This document shows positions 54,536 through 64,000 of a stretch of DNA of 64,000 bases, piece after piece. Position 1 is the first letter of the stretch, and each line of letters begins with the position of its first letter. Made by a program: the position numbers and the translations under genes. Source of the DNA: Rhodocyclaceae bacterium (GTDB lineage Bacteria > Pseudomonadota > Gammaproteobacteria > Burkholderiales > Rhodocyclaceae); the NCBI GenBank assembly GCA_026417115.1, contig JAOADW010000049.1:44857-108856 (forward strand). Reading direction: 5' to 3'. A model generated the notes under the pieces. It searched no databases, was not told the origin of the DNA, and saw only the letters and a list, made by a program, of their open reading frames with translations.

Positions 54536-55401
54536 TTACGGCGCAAGGCCATGGCGCGCGAACCACTCGAGCATGCGCCGCCAGCCATCTTCCGCCGCTT
54601 CTTTGCGATAGGTCGGGCGATAATCGGCATGGAAGGCATGGCCGGCATCGGCATAGACGTGGATCATCGAGCCATTGCCTGCTTTCTTGAGCGCATCTTG
54701 CATCGCCTCGACGTCTTCGAGCGGTATGCCCTGATCCTTGCCGCCATAAAGGCCCAAGACCGGCGCCTTGAGTTCAGGGGCGACATCGAGCGGCCAGCGC
54801 GGCGTGCGCGCATTGACTTCGCCATCGAGTCGGCCATACCAGGCCACCCCGGCTTTGACTTTCGGGTTGTGCGCACAGTAGAGCCAAACGATGCGGCCTC
54901 CCCAGCAAAAACCCGTGATGCCGAGCCTTTCGGGGTCGCCGCCGTTTTTTGCCGCCCAAGCCGCGGTCGCGTCGAGATCGGCGAACACCTCTGCGTCGGC
55001 AACCTTGCTGACGATGGCGCTCAGGATTTCCTGGACGTTTGACAACTGCTTCGGGTCGCCATGGCGCGCGAAGAGCTCTGGGGCGATGGCGAGATAGCCG
55101 CGTTTGGCCAGACGCCGGCAGATGTCGGCGATGTATTCATGCACGCCGAAGATCTCCGAGACCACGAGGATCGTCGGCAGGAATGTCTTCCCTTGCGGTT
55201 GAGCGCGATAGGCTGGCAGGCCATCGATCTTCACCTCGCCGGCCAAGAGCCCCTGTGCGTCGGTGTGGATCGTTTCCTGCGCCAAGGTCGGCCTCACCGC
55301 GACGGCAAAACCCGCCGCAAGGCCACCGAACACGAAGCCGCGCCGGGAAAACGTCGCCCCGGGCATGAGGCTTTCGAAATCTGGATGAGCTTTCTCATTC
55401 A
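54536..55401 (-). CDS. Dienelactone hydrolase family protein with Tat-type signal
   Basis: [57 protein letters not shown]. Confidence 0.88.
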
Positions 55402-55415
55402 TGGTTTCCCCCTCC

Positions 55416-56864
55416 TCACAACAACACGATGTCATATTGCTCCTGGCTGTAGCTCGGTTCGGCTTTCAGCGAAATGGGGCGACGGATGAAGTCCGAGAGC
55501 ATGGCCAGGGAGTTCGATTCCTCGTCTTCGAAAAGCTCGATGACGGCGGGCGCGGCGAGCACGCGCATCTCGCGCGCAGAAAACTGCCGCGCTTCGCGCA
55601 GGATTTCGCGCAAGATCTCGTAGGCCACGGTCTGCGCGGTTTTGACGACGCCGCGGCCATTGCACGTCGGGCAGGGCTCGCAGAGCGTCTGCGCCAACGA
55701 TTCGCGCGTGCGCTTGCGCGTGAGCTCCACCAGGCCCAATTGGGTAAACCCATTGACGGTGATGCGCGTGTGGTCGCGCGCGAGCGCCCGCTCGAGCTCC
55801 CCGAGCACGGCAGCCTTGTGCTCGCTGGATTCCATGTCGATGAAATCGATGATGATGATGCCGCCGAGATTTCTGAGGCGGAGCTGGCGCGCGATGGTCT
55901 GCGCAGCCTCGAGGTTGGTCTTGAAAATGGTCTCGTCGAAGTTGCGCGCGCCGACATAGGCGCCGGTATTGACGTCGATCGTCGTCAGGGCTTCCGTCTG
56001 GTCGATGATCAAATAACCGCCCGACTTGAGATCGACGCGCCGCGCAAGCGCTTTTTGGATTTCGTCTTCCACGCCATAGAGATCGAAGAGCGGCCGCTCG
56101 CCCGCATAATGTTCGAGCAGGCCGGCGAGTTGAGGCATGTATTCGCGCGCGAAAGCCGACAATTTCTGGAAGTTTTCGCGCGAATCGACGACGATGCGCA
56201 CGGTTTCCGGCCCCGCGAGATCCCGCAGCACGCGCTCGGCGAGCGTCAGATCATGGTGCAGCAAGGCGGGCGCGGCGGCTTTGGCGGCGCGCTGGCGGAT
56301 TTCTTGCCAGAGCTTCTTGAGGTAGGCGATGTCGGCGGAAAGCGCCTCGTCGGATGCATTCTCGGCCACCGTGCGCACGATGAAGCCACCGCTCTCATCG
56401 GGAGAAAGGAGGCGCGCGACGCGCTCGCGCAAGGCCTCGCGTCCGGCTTCGTCCTCGATCTTCTGCGAGATGCCGATGTGTTTTTCTTGCGGCAGATAGA
56501 CGAGCAGCCTGCCAGCTAACGAGATTTGCGTCGTCAGCCGTGCGCCCTTGCCGCCGATCGGGTCCTTGAGCACTTGCACCATCAGGGTTTCCCCTTCGCC
56601 GATCAATTTTTCGATCGGCGCGGCGCCGCCGTTCTTCCCAGTCCAGACGTCGGCGACATGGAGAAACGCGGTGCGGGCAAGCCCCGCGTCGATGAAAGCC
56701 GACTGCATGCCGGGCAACACGCGCACCACGCGCCCAAGGTAGATGTTGCCGACGATGCCGCGGCTGCCGGTGCGCTCGATGTGCAACTCTTGCACCACGC
56801 CTTGTTCGATCAGCGCCACGCGAGTTTCCTGCGGCGTGCAATTGATGAGGAATTCCTCGGCCAT
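55416..56864 (-). CDS. rng: Ribonuclease G
   Basis: [89 protein letters not shown]. Confidence 0.96.
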   Translation of the reverse strand: MAEEFLINCTPQETRVALIEQGVVQELHIERTGSRGIVGNIYLGRVVRVLPGMQSAFIDAGLARTAFLHVADVWTGKNGGAAPIEKLIGEGETLMVQVLKDPIGGKGARLTTQISLAGRLLVYLPQEKHIGISQKIEDEAGREALRERVARLLSPDESGGFIVRTVAENASDEALSADIAYLKKLWQEIRQRAAKAAAPALLHHDLTLAERVLRDLAGPETVRIVVDSRENFQKLSAFAREYMPQLAGLLEHYAGERPLFDLYGVEDEIQKALARRVDLKSGGYLIIDQTEALTTIDVNTGAYVGARNFDETIFKTNLEAAQTIARQLRLRNLGGIIIIDFIDMESSEHKAAVLGELERALARDHTRITVNGFTQLGLVELTRKRTRESLAQTLCEPCPTCNGRGVVKTAQTVAYEILREILREARQFSAREMRVLAAPAVIELFEDEESNSLAMLSDFIRRPISLKAEPSYSQEQYDIVLL

Positions 56865-56881
56865 CTCGAAAGAAGCCCCCG

Positions 56882-57496
56882 TCACAGCGGATACCCGCAT
56901 TCTCGCAATAAAAGCGCCGTTTCGCACAGGGGCAGCCCGACGATGCCCGAGGGGCTGCCCTCGATCGCCGCGACGAACATCGCCGCACGCCCCTGCAAAC
57001 CATAGGCGCCTGCTTTGTCGAGCGGCTCGCCCGTCAGCACGTAGCGGCGGATCTCATCGCTCGCCAAAGGGCGAAAGCGCACCGTGCTTGCCGACACGCG
57101 CAGCAGGCACTGCTCGTCAGCCACCACCGCCACGGCGGTCAGCACACGATGCGGGCGCCCCGACAAGCGGCGCAAGATGGCGACCGCATCGCGCTCATCG
57201 CGCGGTTTGCCGATGATTTCGCCATCGAGGTCCAAGGTCGTATCCGCCGCCAAAACCAAACGGGGCGGCAAATGGCGCAGCCGCATGATGCGCGCGCCAT
57301 GGAGCGCCTTCGCCCTGGCCACGCGTTCGACATAGGCCTGCGGCGCTTCTTGCGGCAAGGGCGTCTCGTCGCATTCGGGGTCCTTGCGCAGGCCGCTGCG
57401 AAAAGGCAACACGTCGAAGCGCACGCCGATCTGCGCCAGCAGCTCGCGGCGGCGCGGGCTTTGAGAGGCAAGATAGATGCGTGGCTCTTCTTTCAT
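56882..57496 (-). CDS. maf: Maf family nucleotide pyrophosphatase
   Basis: [40 protein letters not shown]. Confidence 0.95.
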   Translation of the reverse strand: MKEEPRIYLASQSPRRRELLAQIGVRFDVLPFRSGLRKDPECDETPLPQEAPQAYVERVARAKALHGARIMRLRHLPPRLVLAADTTLDLDGEIIGKPRDERDAVAILRRLSGRPHRVLTAVAVVADEQCLLRVSASTVRFRPLASDEIRRYVLTGEPLDKAGAYGLQGRAAMFVAAIEGSPSGIVGLPLCETALLLRECGYPL

Positions 57497-57963
57497 GGCC
57501 GATGATAGGGATGGCCCATCAACAAAGAATAGGCGCGATAAAGGGCTTCCGCGAGGATCACGCGCACCAGTCCATGCGGCAAGGTCAAAGGGGAAAGCGA
57601 CCAGCGGGCCATCGCCGACGCCTTGAGCGGCGCAGCCAGCCCATCGGGACCGCCGATCAGAAAAGCGACGTCGTAGCCTTGGGCGCGCCAGTCCTGGAGC
57701 TTTTCCGCCAGCCGCTTCGTCGTCCAGTATTCCCCCTTTTCGTCGAGCGCGATGCGCTGGCATGTTGCCGGCACGGCCGCGTCGATGCGCTTGGCCTCGG
57801 CCGCCAACACCGCCGCCAGAGGCTTGCCAGGCAGACGTGGCTCAGGCTTGATCTCGATAAGCTCGAGCGGCATCTCGCGCGGCATGCGGCGTGCATATTC
57901 GCGGAAGCCTTCCACCACCCAGGACGGCTGTCGCGCGCCCACGGCGACGACCCAGAGCTTCAT
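57493..57963 (-). CDS. rlmH: 23S rRNA (pseudouridine1915-N3)-methyltransferase
   Basis: [67 protein letters not shown]. Confidence 0.96.
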   Translation of the reverse strand: MKLWVVAVGARQPSWVVEGFREYARRMPREMPLELIEIKPEPRLPGKPLAAVLAAEAKRIDAAVPATCQRIALDEKGEYWTTKRLAEKLQDWRAQGYDVAFLIGGPDGLAAPLKASAMARWSLSPLTLPHGLVRVILAEALYRAYSLLMGHPYHRP

Positions 57964-58439
57964 GCGCGCCTTGGCTGCCGCGCGCCAAGCGTGCGCCCCT
58001 TTTTCGCCTCCGCGGCGCCCGGCTCGGCCGTCTGCCGGCCTTTCCCGCGCGTCGTTGCGCTCTTGAGGCTGGGCTTTCTTTCCTCGCCCTGAGCGACAGC
58101 GCTTCTCGCCTGTTTGCCGCCCGTCTGCCACAAGGATTCGAGATCGTAATAGGCGCGCGCCTGCGGCGTCATCACATGCACGATGGCATCCCCGAGATCG
58201 ACGAGCACCCACTCGCCGACTTCCTCGCCTTCGACGCCGAGCACCGCCCCGCCTGCTTCCTGGATTCTCTCGACGACGCGATGGGCGAGCGCGCGCACAT
58301 GCCGAGTCGAATCGCCGCTGGCGACGATCACGCGCCCGAAGAGATCGGAAAGCTTGCGGGTGTTCAGCACGACGATGTCCTTGCCCTTGACGTCTTCAAG
58401 GGCTTCGACGATCAAGCGTTGCAACGTTCGGATATGCAT
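57960..58439 (-). CDS. rsfS: Ribosomal silencing factor RsfS with basic C-terminal tail
   Basis: [61 protein letters not shown]. Confidence 0.94.
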   Translation of the reverse strand: MHIRTLQRLIVEALEDVKGKDIVVLNTRKLSDLFGRVIVASGDSTRHVRALAHRVVERIQEAGGAVLGVEGEEVGEWVLVDLGDAIVHVMTPQARAYYDLESLWQTGGKQARSAVAQGEERKPSLKSATTRGKGRQTAEPGAAEAKKGRTLGARQPRRA

Positions 58440-58444
58440 AGGGG

Positions 58445-59107
58445 TCAGGGATCGGCGAGGTATAGGCGATGGGCGCGGATATAGGCGAGCACCGGCGCGG
58501 GAATCAACGCCAGGAGTTCGGCATCATGAGCGCCAGCGGCGATTTTCTCGCGCACTTCGGTCGCCGATACCGTGCCCGCGGAAAGCGGAAAAACATGGAT
58601 GCCGCCGGCGGGGGTGCAAAACCGTGGCTCCTGATGCGCGCGCGCCGCAAGCAGGTCGCAAAGCGGCGGGCCCAGCCCCTCGAGCGAAAAGCCCGGGCGC
58701 GTGGCCACCGCGAGATGCGCAAGCGTAAAGAGCTCGCGCCAGCGGTGCCAGGCAGGCAAGCCCAGAAAGGCGTCAGCCCCCAACAGCAGCACCAGGGGGC
58801 GCTCGCGTCCCACCTGCTCGCGCAGCCGCACCAGCGTGGGCACCGTGAAGCTTGGCTCCATGCGGCGCGCTTCGGTTTCGTCGAGGCGGAAGCCCTTTTC
58901 TTGCGCGATCGCCGCCGCCACCATCGCCAGCCGATGCTCGGCGGCTGCCTTCGGCAGACCGCGATGGGGCGGCAGCCCCGCGGGTATCCAGAGCACTTCG
59001 GGGATGCCAAGGCGATCCCGCGCCGCTCGCGCAAGCGCCAGATGGGCATGATGCACGGGGTCGAACGTGCCGCCCAGGACGGCAAGCGGAGCGTCAGCGC
59101 ACGACAT
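58445..59107 (-). CDS. nadD: Nicotinate-nucleotide adenylyltransferase
   Basis: LAVLGGTFDPVHHAHLALARAARDRL; SATEVREKIAAG. Confidence 0.95.
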   Translation of the reverse strand: MSCADAPLAVLGGTFDPVHHAHLALARAARDRLGIPEVLWIPAGLPPHRGLPKAAAEHRLAMVAAAIAQEKGFRLDETEARRMEPSFTVPTLVRLREQVGRERPLVLLLGADAFLGLPAWHRWRELFTLAHLAVATRPGFSLEGLGPPLCDLLAARAHQEPRFCTPAGGIHVFPLSAGTVSATEVREKIAAGAHDAELLALIPAPVLAYIRAHRLYLADP

Positions 59108-59858
59108 CGTCGCCTACCTGGAAAATGTCGCGGTAGCTCACATAGACCGCGGCCGAGAGCACGGGAGCGATAAAGAATACGAGCAAAAGCCGCAGGGCGA
59201 TGAAGACGGCATTGAGGGCGACGCCAAAGGCCTGGCCAACGAAGATCAGAATCAGGGCGGGCAACACCCCCGCGAGGATCAATGCGCTGAGGCTGAACAC
59301 CGCCATGGCCGCCCAGTTGCGTAAGGAAGCAACCGTGCTGAAGAACAGGCTCTTGACCGGCGCCACCTGCGCCCAGCCCGTCAAAAACGGCGCGAACCAG
59401 AACGCGAGGATCAGGGGGGTCGCCGTCAGCAACAAGCGCGCCAAGGGCCAAAGCGAGGGCGGCGTTTCGTCGCCAGGCTCGAGGATGTTCACAAAGGGGT
59501 CTTCGCCGCCGGCGAGCAAGACATTGACGAGCAACAGGAGCACGGCGCCTGCAAGCTGCAAGCCGCCCAAGCGCAGCATCGCCGGCCCATTGCCCGCGAG
59601 GCCGTGGACAAGGGTCGCGCGCGAAAGCGCCGCGCGTGCATCGACGAGCCGGCAGACATTGCCCACGATGAGGGTTGCGGCCGGCAGCATGAGGGGCAAA
59701 AGCACCGGCCCGATCACGGGCAGCAGCGCCACCACCTGCACGACGAGCAAATAAATGACAGTCGCGGCGGCGATTAACGGCGGATTGGCGCGAAACAACC
59801 GCAAGCCGGCCAAGAGCCAAAAGATTCCGCGGGCGGCTGGCAGCTTGCGGGCAATCAT
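59094..59858 (-). CDS. Multi-pass membrane protein (BPSS1780-like family)
   Basis: ARGIFWLLAGLRLFRANPPLIAAATVIYLLVVQVVALLPVIGPVLLPLMLP and repeated TM helices. Confidence 0.65.
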   Translation of the reverse strand: MIARKLPAARGIFWLLAGLRLFRANPPLIAAATVIYLLVVQVVALLPVIGPVLLPLMLPAATLIVGNVCRLVDARAALSRATLVHGLAGNGPAMLRLGGLQLAGAVLLLLVNVLLAGGEDPFVNILEPGDETPPSLWPLARLLLTATPLILAFWFAPFLTGWAQVAPVKSLFFSTVASLRNWAAMAVFSLSALILAGVLPALILIFVGQAFGVALNAVFIALRLLLVFFIAPVLSAAVYVSYRDIFQVGDDVVR

Positions 59859-59883
59859 GATCGCGCGGTTGGTGGCCTTGCGC

Positions 59884-60282
59884 TCAGAACTGGTGGATCA
59901 CCCACATCGGCACGGAAAGCCGCGGCCCGCCATCGGGCGCCTCCTCGCGCACGAAAACGCCATCGCCCTTGAGATCGACCAAGTAATAGGGCACGCCATG
60001 TGCAGGCGTCACCTTGATCATGTAGAGCTTGCCATGGAGGCGGTATTCCTCGATCTTATCCTCGCCGCGTTTCTTGATCGTCACCTGCGGCGCATCCGGC
60101 GCATCGAAAAATCCCGGTGGTGGCGGCGGTGGTTCCGGCAAAGGCTCAAGCGCCGGCGGCCGCGTCTGTGCCGCGGCAGGGAAAGCAGCCCAGACACCTA
60201 ACGCGATGGCGATCAACTGGCATGAAAGGCGCATCAAGGAGAATCCTTTGGTTTCGCAAACGCCGCGCCCACGTTTCGCCAT
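59884..60282 (-). CDS. DUF2782 family protein
   Basis: Signal peptide; PPPPGFFDAPDAPQVTIKKRGEDKIEEYRLHGKLYMIKVTPAHGVPYYLVDLKGDG. Confidence 0.85.
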   Translation of the reverse strand: MAKRGRGVCETKGFSLMRLSCQLIAIALGVWAAFPAAAQTRPPALEPLPEPPPPPPGFFDAPDAPQVTIKKRGEDKIEEYRLHGKLYMIKVTPAHGVPYYLVDLKGDGVFVREEAPDGGPRLSVPMWVIHQF

Positions 60283-60316
60283 TTGGCGGCGCGTCGCGGT
60301 CTGCTACCAATTTTAG

Positions 60317-61045
60317 CTACAAATTAAGGATCAGCTCATGCTCCGAAGGCAGGCGCGCGAGTCCTCCCGTCTCGAAATGATGCACGATCGCCGCGACGAC
60401 GTCTTCGGGCTCATCGAGCACCTGCATCAGGTCCATGTCCTTCGCATCGATCATCCCCTGCGCCACGAGCCGCTCCTTGAACCAAGCGATGAGCCCAGCC
60501 CAGAAATCCGAGCCGACCAGAATCAGGGGCATCCTGGGCGTCTTGCCCGTCTGAATCAAGGTCAGCGCCTCGACGAGCTCATCCAGCGTGCCAAAGCCGC
60601 CCGGCATCACCACATAGGCGGAGGCGAAGCGCACGAACATGTATTTGCGCGCGAAGAAATGACGAAAGGTTTGCGAAATGTCCTGATAGAGATTCGCGCG
60701 CTGCTCCATCGGCAACTGGATGTTGAGGCCGATCGACAAGCCCTTGCCGTCGTAGGCGCCCTTGTTCGCCGCTTCCATGACGCCCGGCCCGCCGCCGGAG
60801 ATCACGGAAAAGCCGGCATCCGAAAGCATGCGCGCGATCTTTTCGGTGAGGCGATAGACCTCGGAATCGGGCGATACCCGGGCGCTGCCGAAGATCGAGA
60901 CGGCCGGTCGCACGTGCGCAAGCCGTTCGGTCGCCTCGACGAACTCTGACATAATGCCGAATACGCGCCAGGCCTCGCGCGCGAGCGGCTGGGCGTCGGT
61001 CCGGCGCGCATCGTATTCCGGCGGCAACTTTTCTTTCGCACCCAC
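60317..61045 (-). CDS. LOG family protein (TIGR00730 type), GTG start
   Basis: VISGGGPGVMEAANKGAYDGKGLSIGLNIQLPMEQ; MPGGFGTLDELVEALTLIQTGK. Confidence 0.93.
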   Translation of the reverse strand: MGAKEKLPPEYDARRTDAQPLAREAWRVFGIMSEFVEATERLAHVRPAVSIFGSARVSPDSEVYRLTEKIARMLSDAGFSVISGGGPGVMEAANKGAYDGKGLSIGLNIQLPMEQRANLYQDISQTFRHFFARKYMFVRFASAYVVMPGGFGTLDELVEALTLIQTGKTPRMPLILVGSDFWAGLIAWFKERLVAQGMIDAKDMDLMQVLDEPEDVVAAIVHHFETGGLARLPSEHELILNL

Positions 61046-61051
61046 GTCGTC

Positions 61052-63811
61052 ATGCTCCTTCTCGTCGATGGTTCCTCCTATTTATACCGCGCTTTCCACG
61101 CCTTGCCTGCGCTCAAGAATTCGCAGGGCTTTCCGACCGGCGCGATCTATGGCGTGCTCAACATGTTGCGGCGTCTGGTCGCCGATTTTCCCGACGCCAA
61201 CAAGCGCGCCGTCGTCTTCGACGCCAAAGGAAAGACTTTCCGCGAGGCGATCTATCCCGCTTACAAGGCCCATCGCCCGCCCATGCCCGACGATCTCGCG
61301 CGGCAAATCCCCAAACTTCACGAGTGCATCCAGGCGCTGGGATGGCCGCTCATCGTCATCGAAGGCGTAGAGGCCGACGACGTCATCGGCACCCTCGCGA
61401 CGCGGGCCACCGAGGCGCGCGAGCCTTGCGTCATCTCCACCGGCGACAAGGATCTCGCCCAACTCGTCGGCGATTTCGTGACGCTCATCAACACGATGAG
61501 CAATGAAAGATTCGACCGTGCCGCCGTGATCGAAAAATTCGGCGTGCCGCCCGAAGCCATCGTCGACTACCTCGCGCTCGTCGGCGATGCCGTCGACAAC
61601 GTGCCCGGCGTGCCCAAGGTCGGCCCCAAGACCGCGGCCCGGTGGCTCCAGCAATATGGCTCGCTCGAAGCCCTGATCGCCCATGCGCAGGAAATCGGCG
61701 GCGCGTTGGGCGAAAACTTACGCAAAAGCCTCGACTTCTTGCCCGTGGCCAAACAGCTCGTCACCATCCGGCGCGATCTGCCGCTTCCCGCGCTCGACCT
61801 CGTACCCCGTTCTGTCGATCTTCCACGCCTGCGAGCGCTCTTTGCCGAACTCAACTTCACAAGCTTCCTGCGCGAACTCAACGGCTCGCCGCCCGCTGCC
61901 GAGGCGCCCCAGGCTTTGCCGAAAGACGCGGGCGGAAAAGCCGACCCTCGGCCAAGCCAGGCGTCCTCAGACGTCTTCCGCAAGGCCCAAGACGCTGGCA
62001 TCGACCCACGCCGCTATGAGACGATTCTCGATTGGCAAAGCTTCGAGCGCTGGCTTTCCCGCCTCATGGCCGCCGAAATCGTCGCCCTCGACACCGAAAC
62101 GACGAGCCCCGACCCCTTCGACGCGCGGCTCGTCGGCATCTCCTTCGCGATTGCGCCAAACGAGGCGGCCTACCTGCCCCTCGCCCATGATCATGCGGAC
62201 GCGCCGCCGCAACTGCCTCGCGCCGAAGTCCTCGAAAGGCTCAAACCCTGGCTCGAATCGACGACCCACAAAAAACTCGGCCATCATCTCAAATTCGATC
62301 GTCATGTCTTCGCCAACCATGGGCTGCGGCTAGCAGGGGTGGCCGAGGACACCTTGCTCGCCTCCTACGTGTTGGCCTCGCACGAGCGGCACGAGTTGGG
62401 GGCGCTGGCTGCGCGCGAGCTGGGCCTTTCCGCCCCGTCCTATGACGATGTCACGGGCGTGGGCGCCAAGCGCATCCCCTTCGCACAGGTGCCGCTTGCG
62501 CGCGCCGCCGCCTATGCGGCGCTCGAGGCCGACGTCGCATGGCGCGTGCAACAAAAGCTCGCCGCTCGGCTACGCGCCGAGCCAAAGCTCGCGGCGCTTT
62601 ATCGCGACCTCGAATTGCCGCTCGCGGAAATCCTCTTCCGCATGGAGCGCCAGGGCGTGCTCATCGATCGGGCGCGGCTTTCCGCCTTGAGCGAAACGCT
62701 CGGCCAGCGCCTTGCCGCCCTCGAAAAAGACGCTCACCGGCTCGCCGGCGGCCCCTTCAATCTTTCCTCCCCCAAGCAGCTGACGGAAATCCTCTTTACG
62801 CGCATGCGCCTGCCGGTGCTCAAAAAAACGCCCTCCGGCGCGCCCTCGACCGACGAGGAAGTCCTTTCCAAACTCGCCGAGGATCACCCGCTCGCCAAGT
62901 GCCTCCTCGAGCACCGGCAGCTCTCCAAGCTCAAGAGCACCTATGCCGATGCGCTCGTGAAGAAGATCGACCCTGCCACTGGCCGCGTGCATACCACCTT
63001 TACGCAAGCCAACGCCGTCACCGGGCGGCTTGCCTCGCAAGACCCGAACCTCCAGAACATCCCCGTGCGCACGCCCGAAGGCCGGCTCATCCGCTCCGCC
63101 TTCATCGCGCCCCCGGGCCATCGCCTCGTCTCGGCCGACTACTCGCAAATCGAGCTGCGCATCATGGCGCACCTCTCCGGCGATTTTGGGTTGCTTTCCG
63201 CCTTCGCCCGCGGCGAAGACATCCACCGCGCCACCGCCGCCGAAGTCTTCGGCGTCACCCCGCTCGAAGTCACCGCCGAACAACGCCGCGCCGCCAAAGC
63301 CATCAACTTCGGCCTCATCTACGGCATGAGCGCCTTCGGGCTTGCCCGCCAGCTCGGCATCGAGCGCAGCCTCGCCCAGGCCTACATCGACCGCTACTTC
63401 GCCCGCTATCCTGGGGTTGCGCAGTATATGGAGCGCACGCGTGAAAGCGCCCGACGCCAAGGTTTCGTCGAAACCGTCTTCGGCCGCCGCCTGTGGCTCC
63501 CAGACATCAACGCCTCCCACGCCGGCCGACGCCAGGCCGCCGAGCGCGCCGCCATCAACGCCCCCATGCAGGGCAGCGCCGCCGACATCATCAAACGCGC
63601 GATGATCGCCGTGCAAGACTGGCTCGATCGCGAGCGCCTGCGCGCGCAGATGATCCTGCAAGTCCATGACGAACTCGTGCTCGAAGTCCCGGCAGACGAA
63701 CTTTCTGCCATAGAAGACACCCTGCCCCGCCTGATGAGCGGCGCAGCGCAACTGAGCGTGCCGCTCGTCGTCGAACTAGGCCATGGCCACAATTGGGAAG
63801 AAGCCCACTAG
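61052..63811 (+). CDS. polA: DNA polymerase I
   Basis: LLLVDGSSYLYRAFHALP; 5'-exo, 3'-exo-like ALDTETTSPDPFDARLVGI, pol motifs DYSQIELRIMAHLSGD, QVHDELVLEVP. Confidence 0.97.
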   Translation: MLLLVDGSSYLYRAFHALPALKNSQGFPTGAIYGVLNMLRRLVADFPDANKRAVVFDAKGKTFREAIYPAYKAHRPPMPDDLARQIPKLHECIQALGWPLIVIEGVEADDVIGTLATRATEAREPCVISTGDKDLAQLVGDFVTLINTMSNERFDRAAVIEKFGVPPEAIVDYLALVGDAVDNVPGVPKVGPKTAARWLQQYGSLEALIAHAQEIGGALGENLRKSLDFLPVAKQLVTIRRDLPLPALDLVPRSVDLPRLRALFAELNFTSFLRELNGSPPAAEAPQALPKDAGGKADPRPSQASSDVFRKAQDAGIDPRRYETILDWQSFERWLSRLMAAEIVALDTETTSPDPFDARLVGISFAIAPNEAAYLPLAHDHADAPPQLPRAEVLERLKPWLESTTHKKLGHHLKFDRHVFANHGLRLAGVAEDTLLASYVLASHERHELGALAARELGLSAPSYDDVTGVGAKRIPFAQVPLARAAAYAALEADVAWRVQQKLAARLRAEPKLAALYRDLELPLAEILFRMERQGVLIDRARLSALSETLGQRLAALEKDAHRLAGGPFNLSSPKQLTEILFTRMRLPVLKKTPSGAPSTDEEVLSKLAEDHPLAKCLLEHRQLSKLKSTYADALVKKIDPATGRVHTTFTQANAVTGRLASQDPNLQNIPVRTPEGRLIRSAFIAPPGHRLVSADYSQIELRIMAHLSGDFGLLSAFARGEDIHRATAAEVFGVTPLEVTAEQRRAAKAINFGLIYGMSAFGLARQLGIERSLAQAYIDRYFARYPGVAQYMERTRESARRQGFVETVFGRRLWLPDINASHAGRRQAAERAAINAPMQGSAADIIKRAMIAVQDWLDRERLRAQMILQVHDELVLEVPADELSAIEDTLPRLMSGAAQLSVPLVVELGHGHNWEEAH

Positions 63812-63835
63812 CGGAAACTTTCGCGCCGCTTTTTT
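63810..63835 (+). terminator. Possible Rho-independent terminator after polA
   Basis: AGCGG...CCGCT stem followed by TTTTTT. Confidence 0.45.
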
Positions 63836-64000
63836 CGCCGCGAGAAAACAGAATGGATAAACGCCGCGCAGAAAGAAAGCCGCCCCTTCCTGCTCAAAGC
63901 CGATCTCGCCGTGAAACGGGCAGCGCCTTCCCACGACCCCATGCCCTCCCGAGGGGAATGCGGAAGAACCCCCCGCGTGCGGGCATAACGCAAGACAGCC

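Noticed and set aside
62570-63751. 393-aa minus-strand ORF antisense to polA
   Set aside because: Shadow ORF; sequence is compositional (Gly/Asp/Arg rich) with no domain.

Overview
GC-rich chromosomal segment, most likely betaproteobacterial (inferred from gene content and order). It is almost entirely protein-coding, with no phage, IS, integron or CRISPR that I can support. Main blocks: end of an RND efflux permease, pcm, a rhodanese and a TolC-type OMP; HDOD/EAL-like signalling protein; LPS core genes (waaA/kdtA, waaC, a GT2) interleaved with two PD-(D/E)XK-type nuclease-like genes; thiC; an alpha-carbonic anhydrase with an N-terminal extension; mutY; tRNA-Gly(CCC); thiS-thiG; trmB; cca; rep. 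The most interesting block is a selenium/formate locus at about 19.9-33.3 kb. It holds a selenocysteine-encoding fdnG (in-frame TGA with a SECIS-like hairpin), fdnH, fdnI, fdhE, selA, selB and tRNA-Sec, followed closely by a GcvH-like/DsrE-like pair. A divergent sigma54-dependent response regulator and histidine kinase lie upstream, with a good -24/-12 promoter and candidate enhancer sites in between. The rest is lipA-lipB-DUF493-D-aminotransferase-dacC-rlpA-rodA-mrdA-mreDCB; gatC-gatA-DUF3050-gatB; pyrE/xth; a YqjD/E/K-like cluster; gabD; rng-maf-rlmH-rsfS-nadD; LOG family; polA. Best candidates for something not well described: (i) the lipoyl-carrier-like/DsrE pair downstream of tRNA-Sec, (ii) a DUF3050 (heme-oxygenase-like fold) gene inside the gatCAB operon, (iii) a structured 280-bp intergenic region in the YqjD-YqjE cluster. 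All calls come from reading the sequence and the supplied ORFs; no database search was run.
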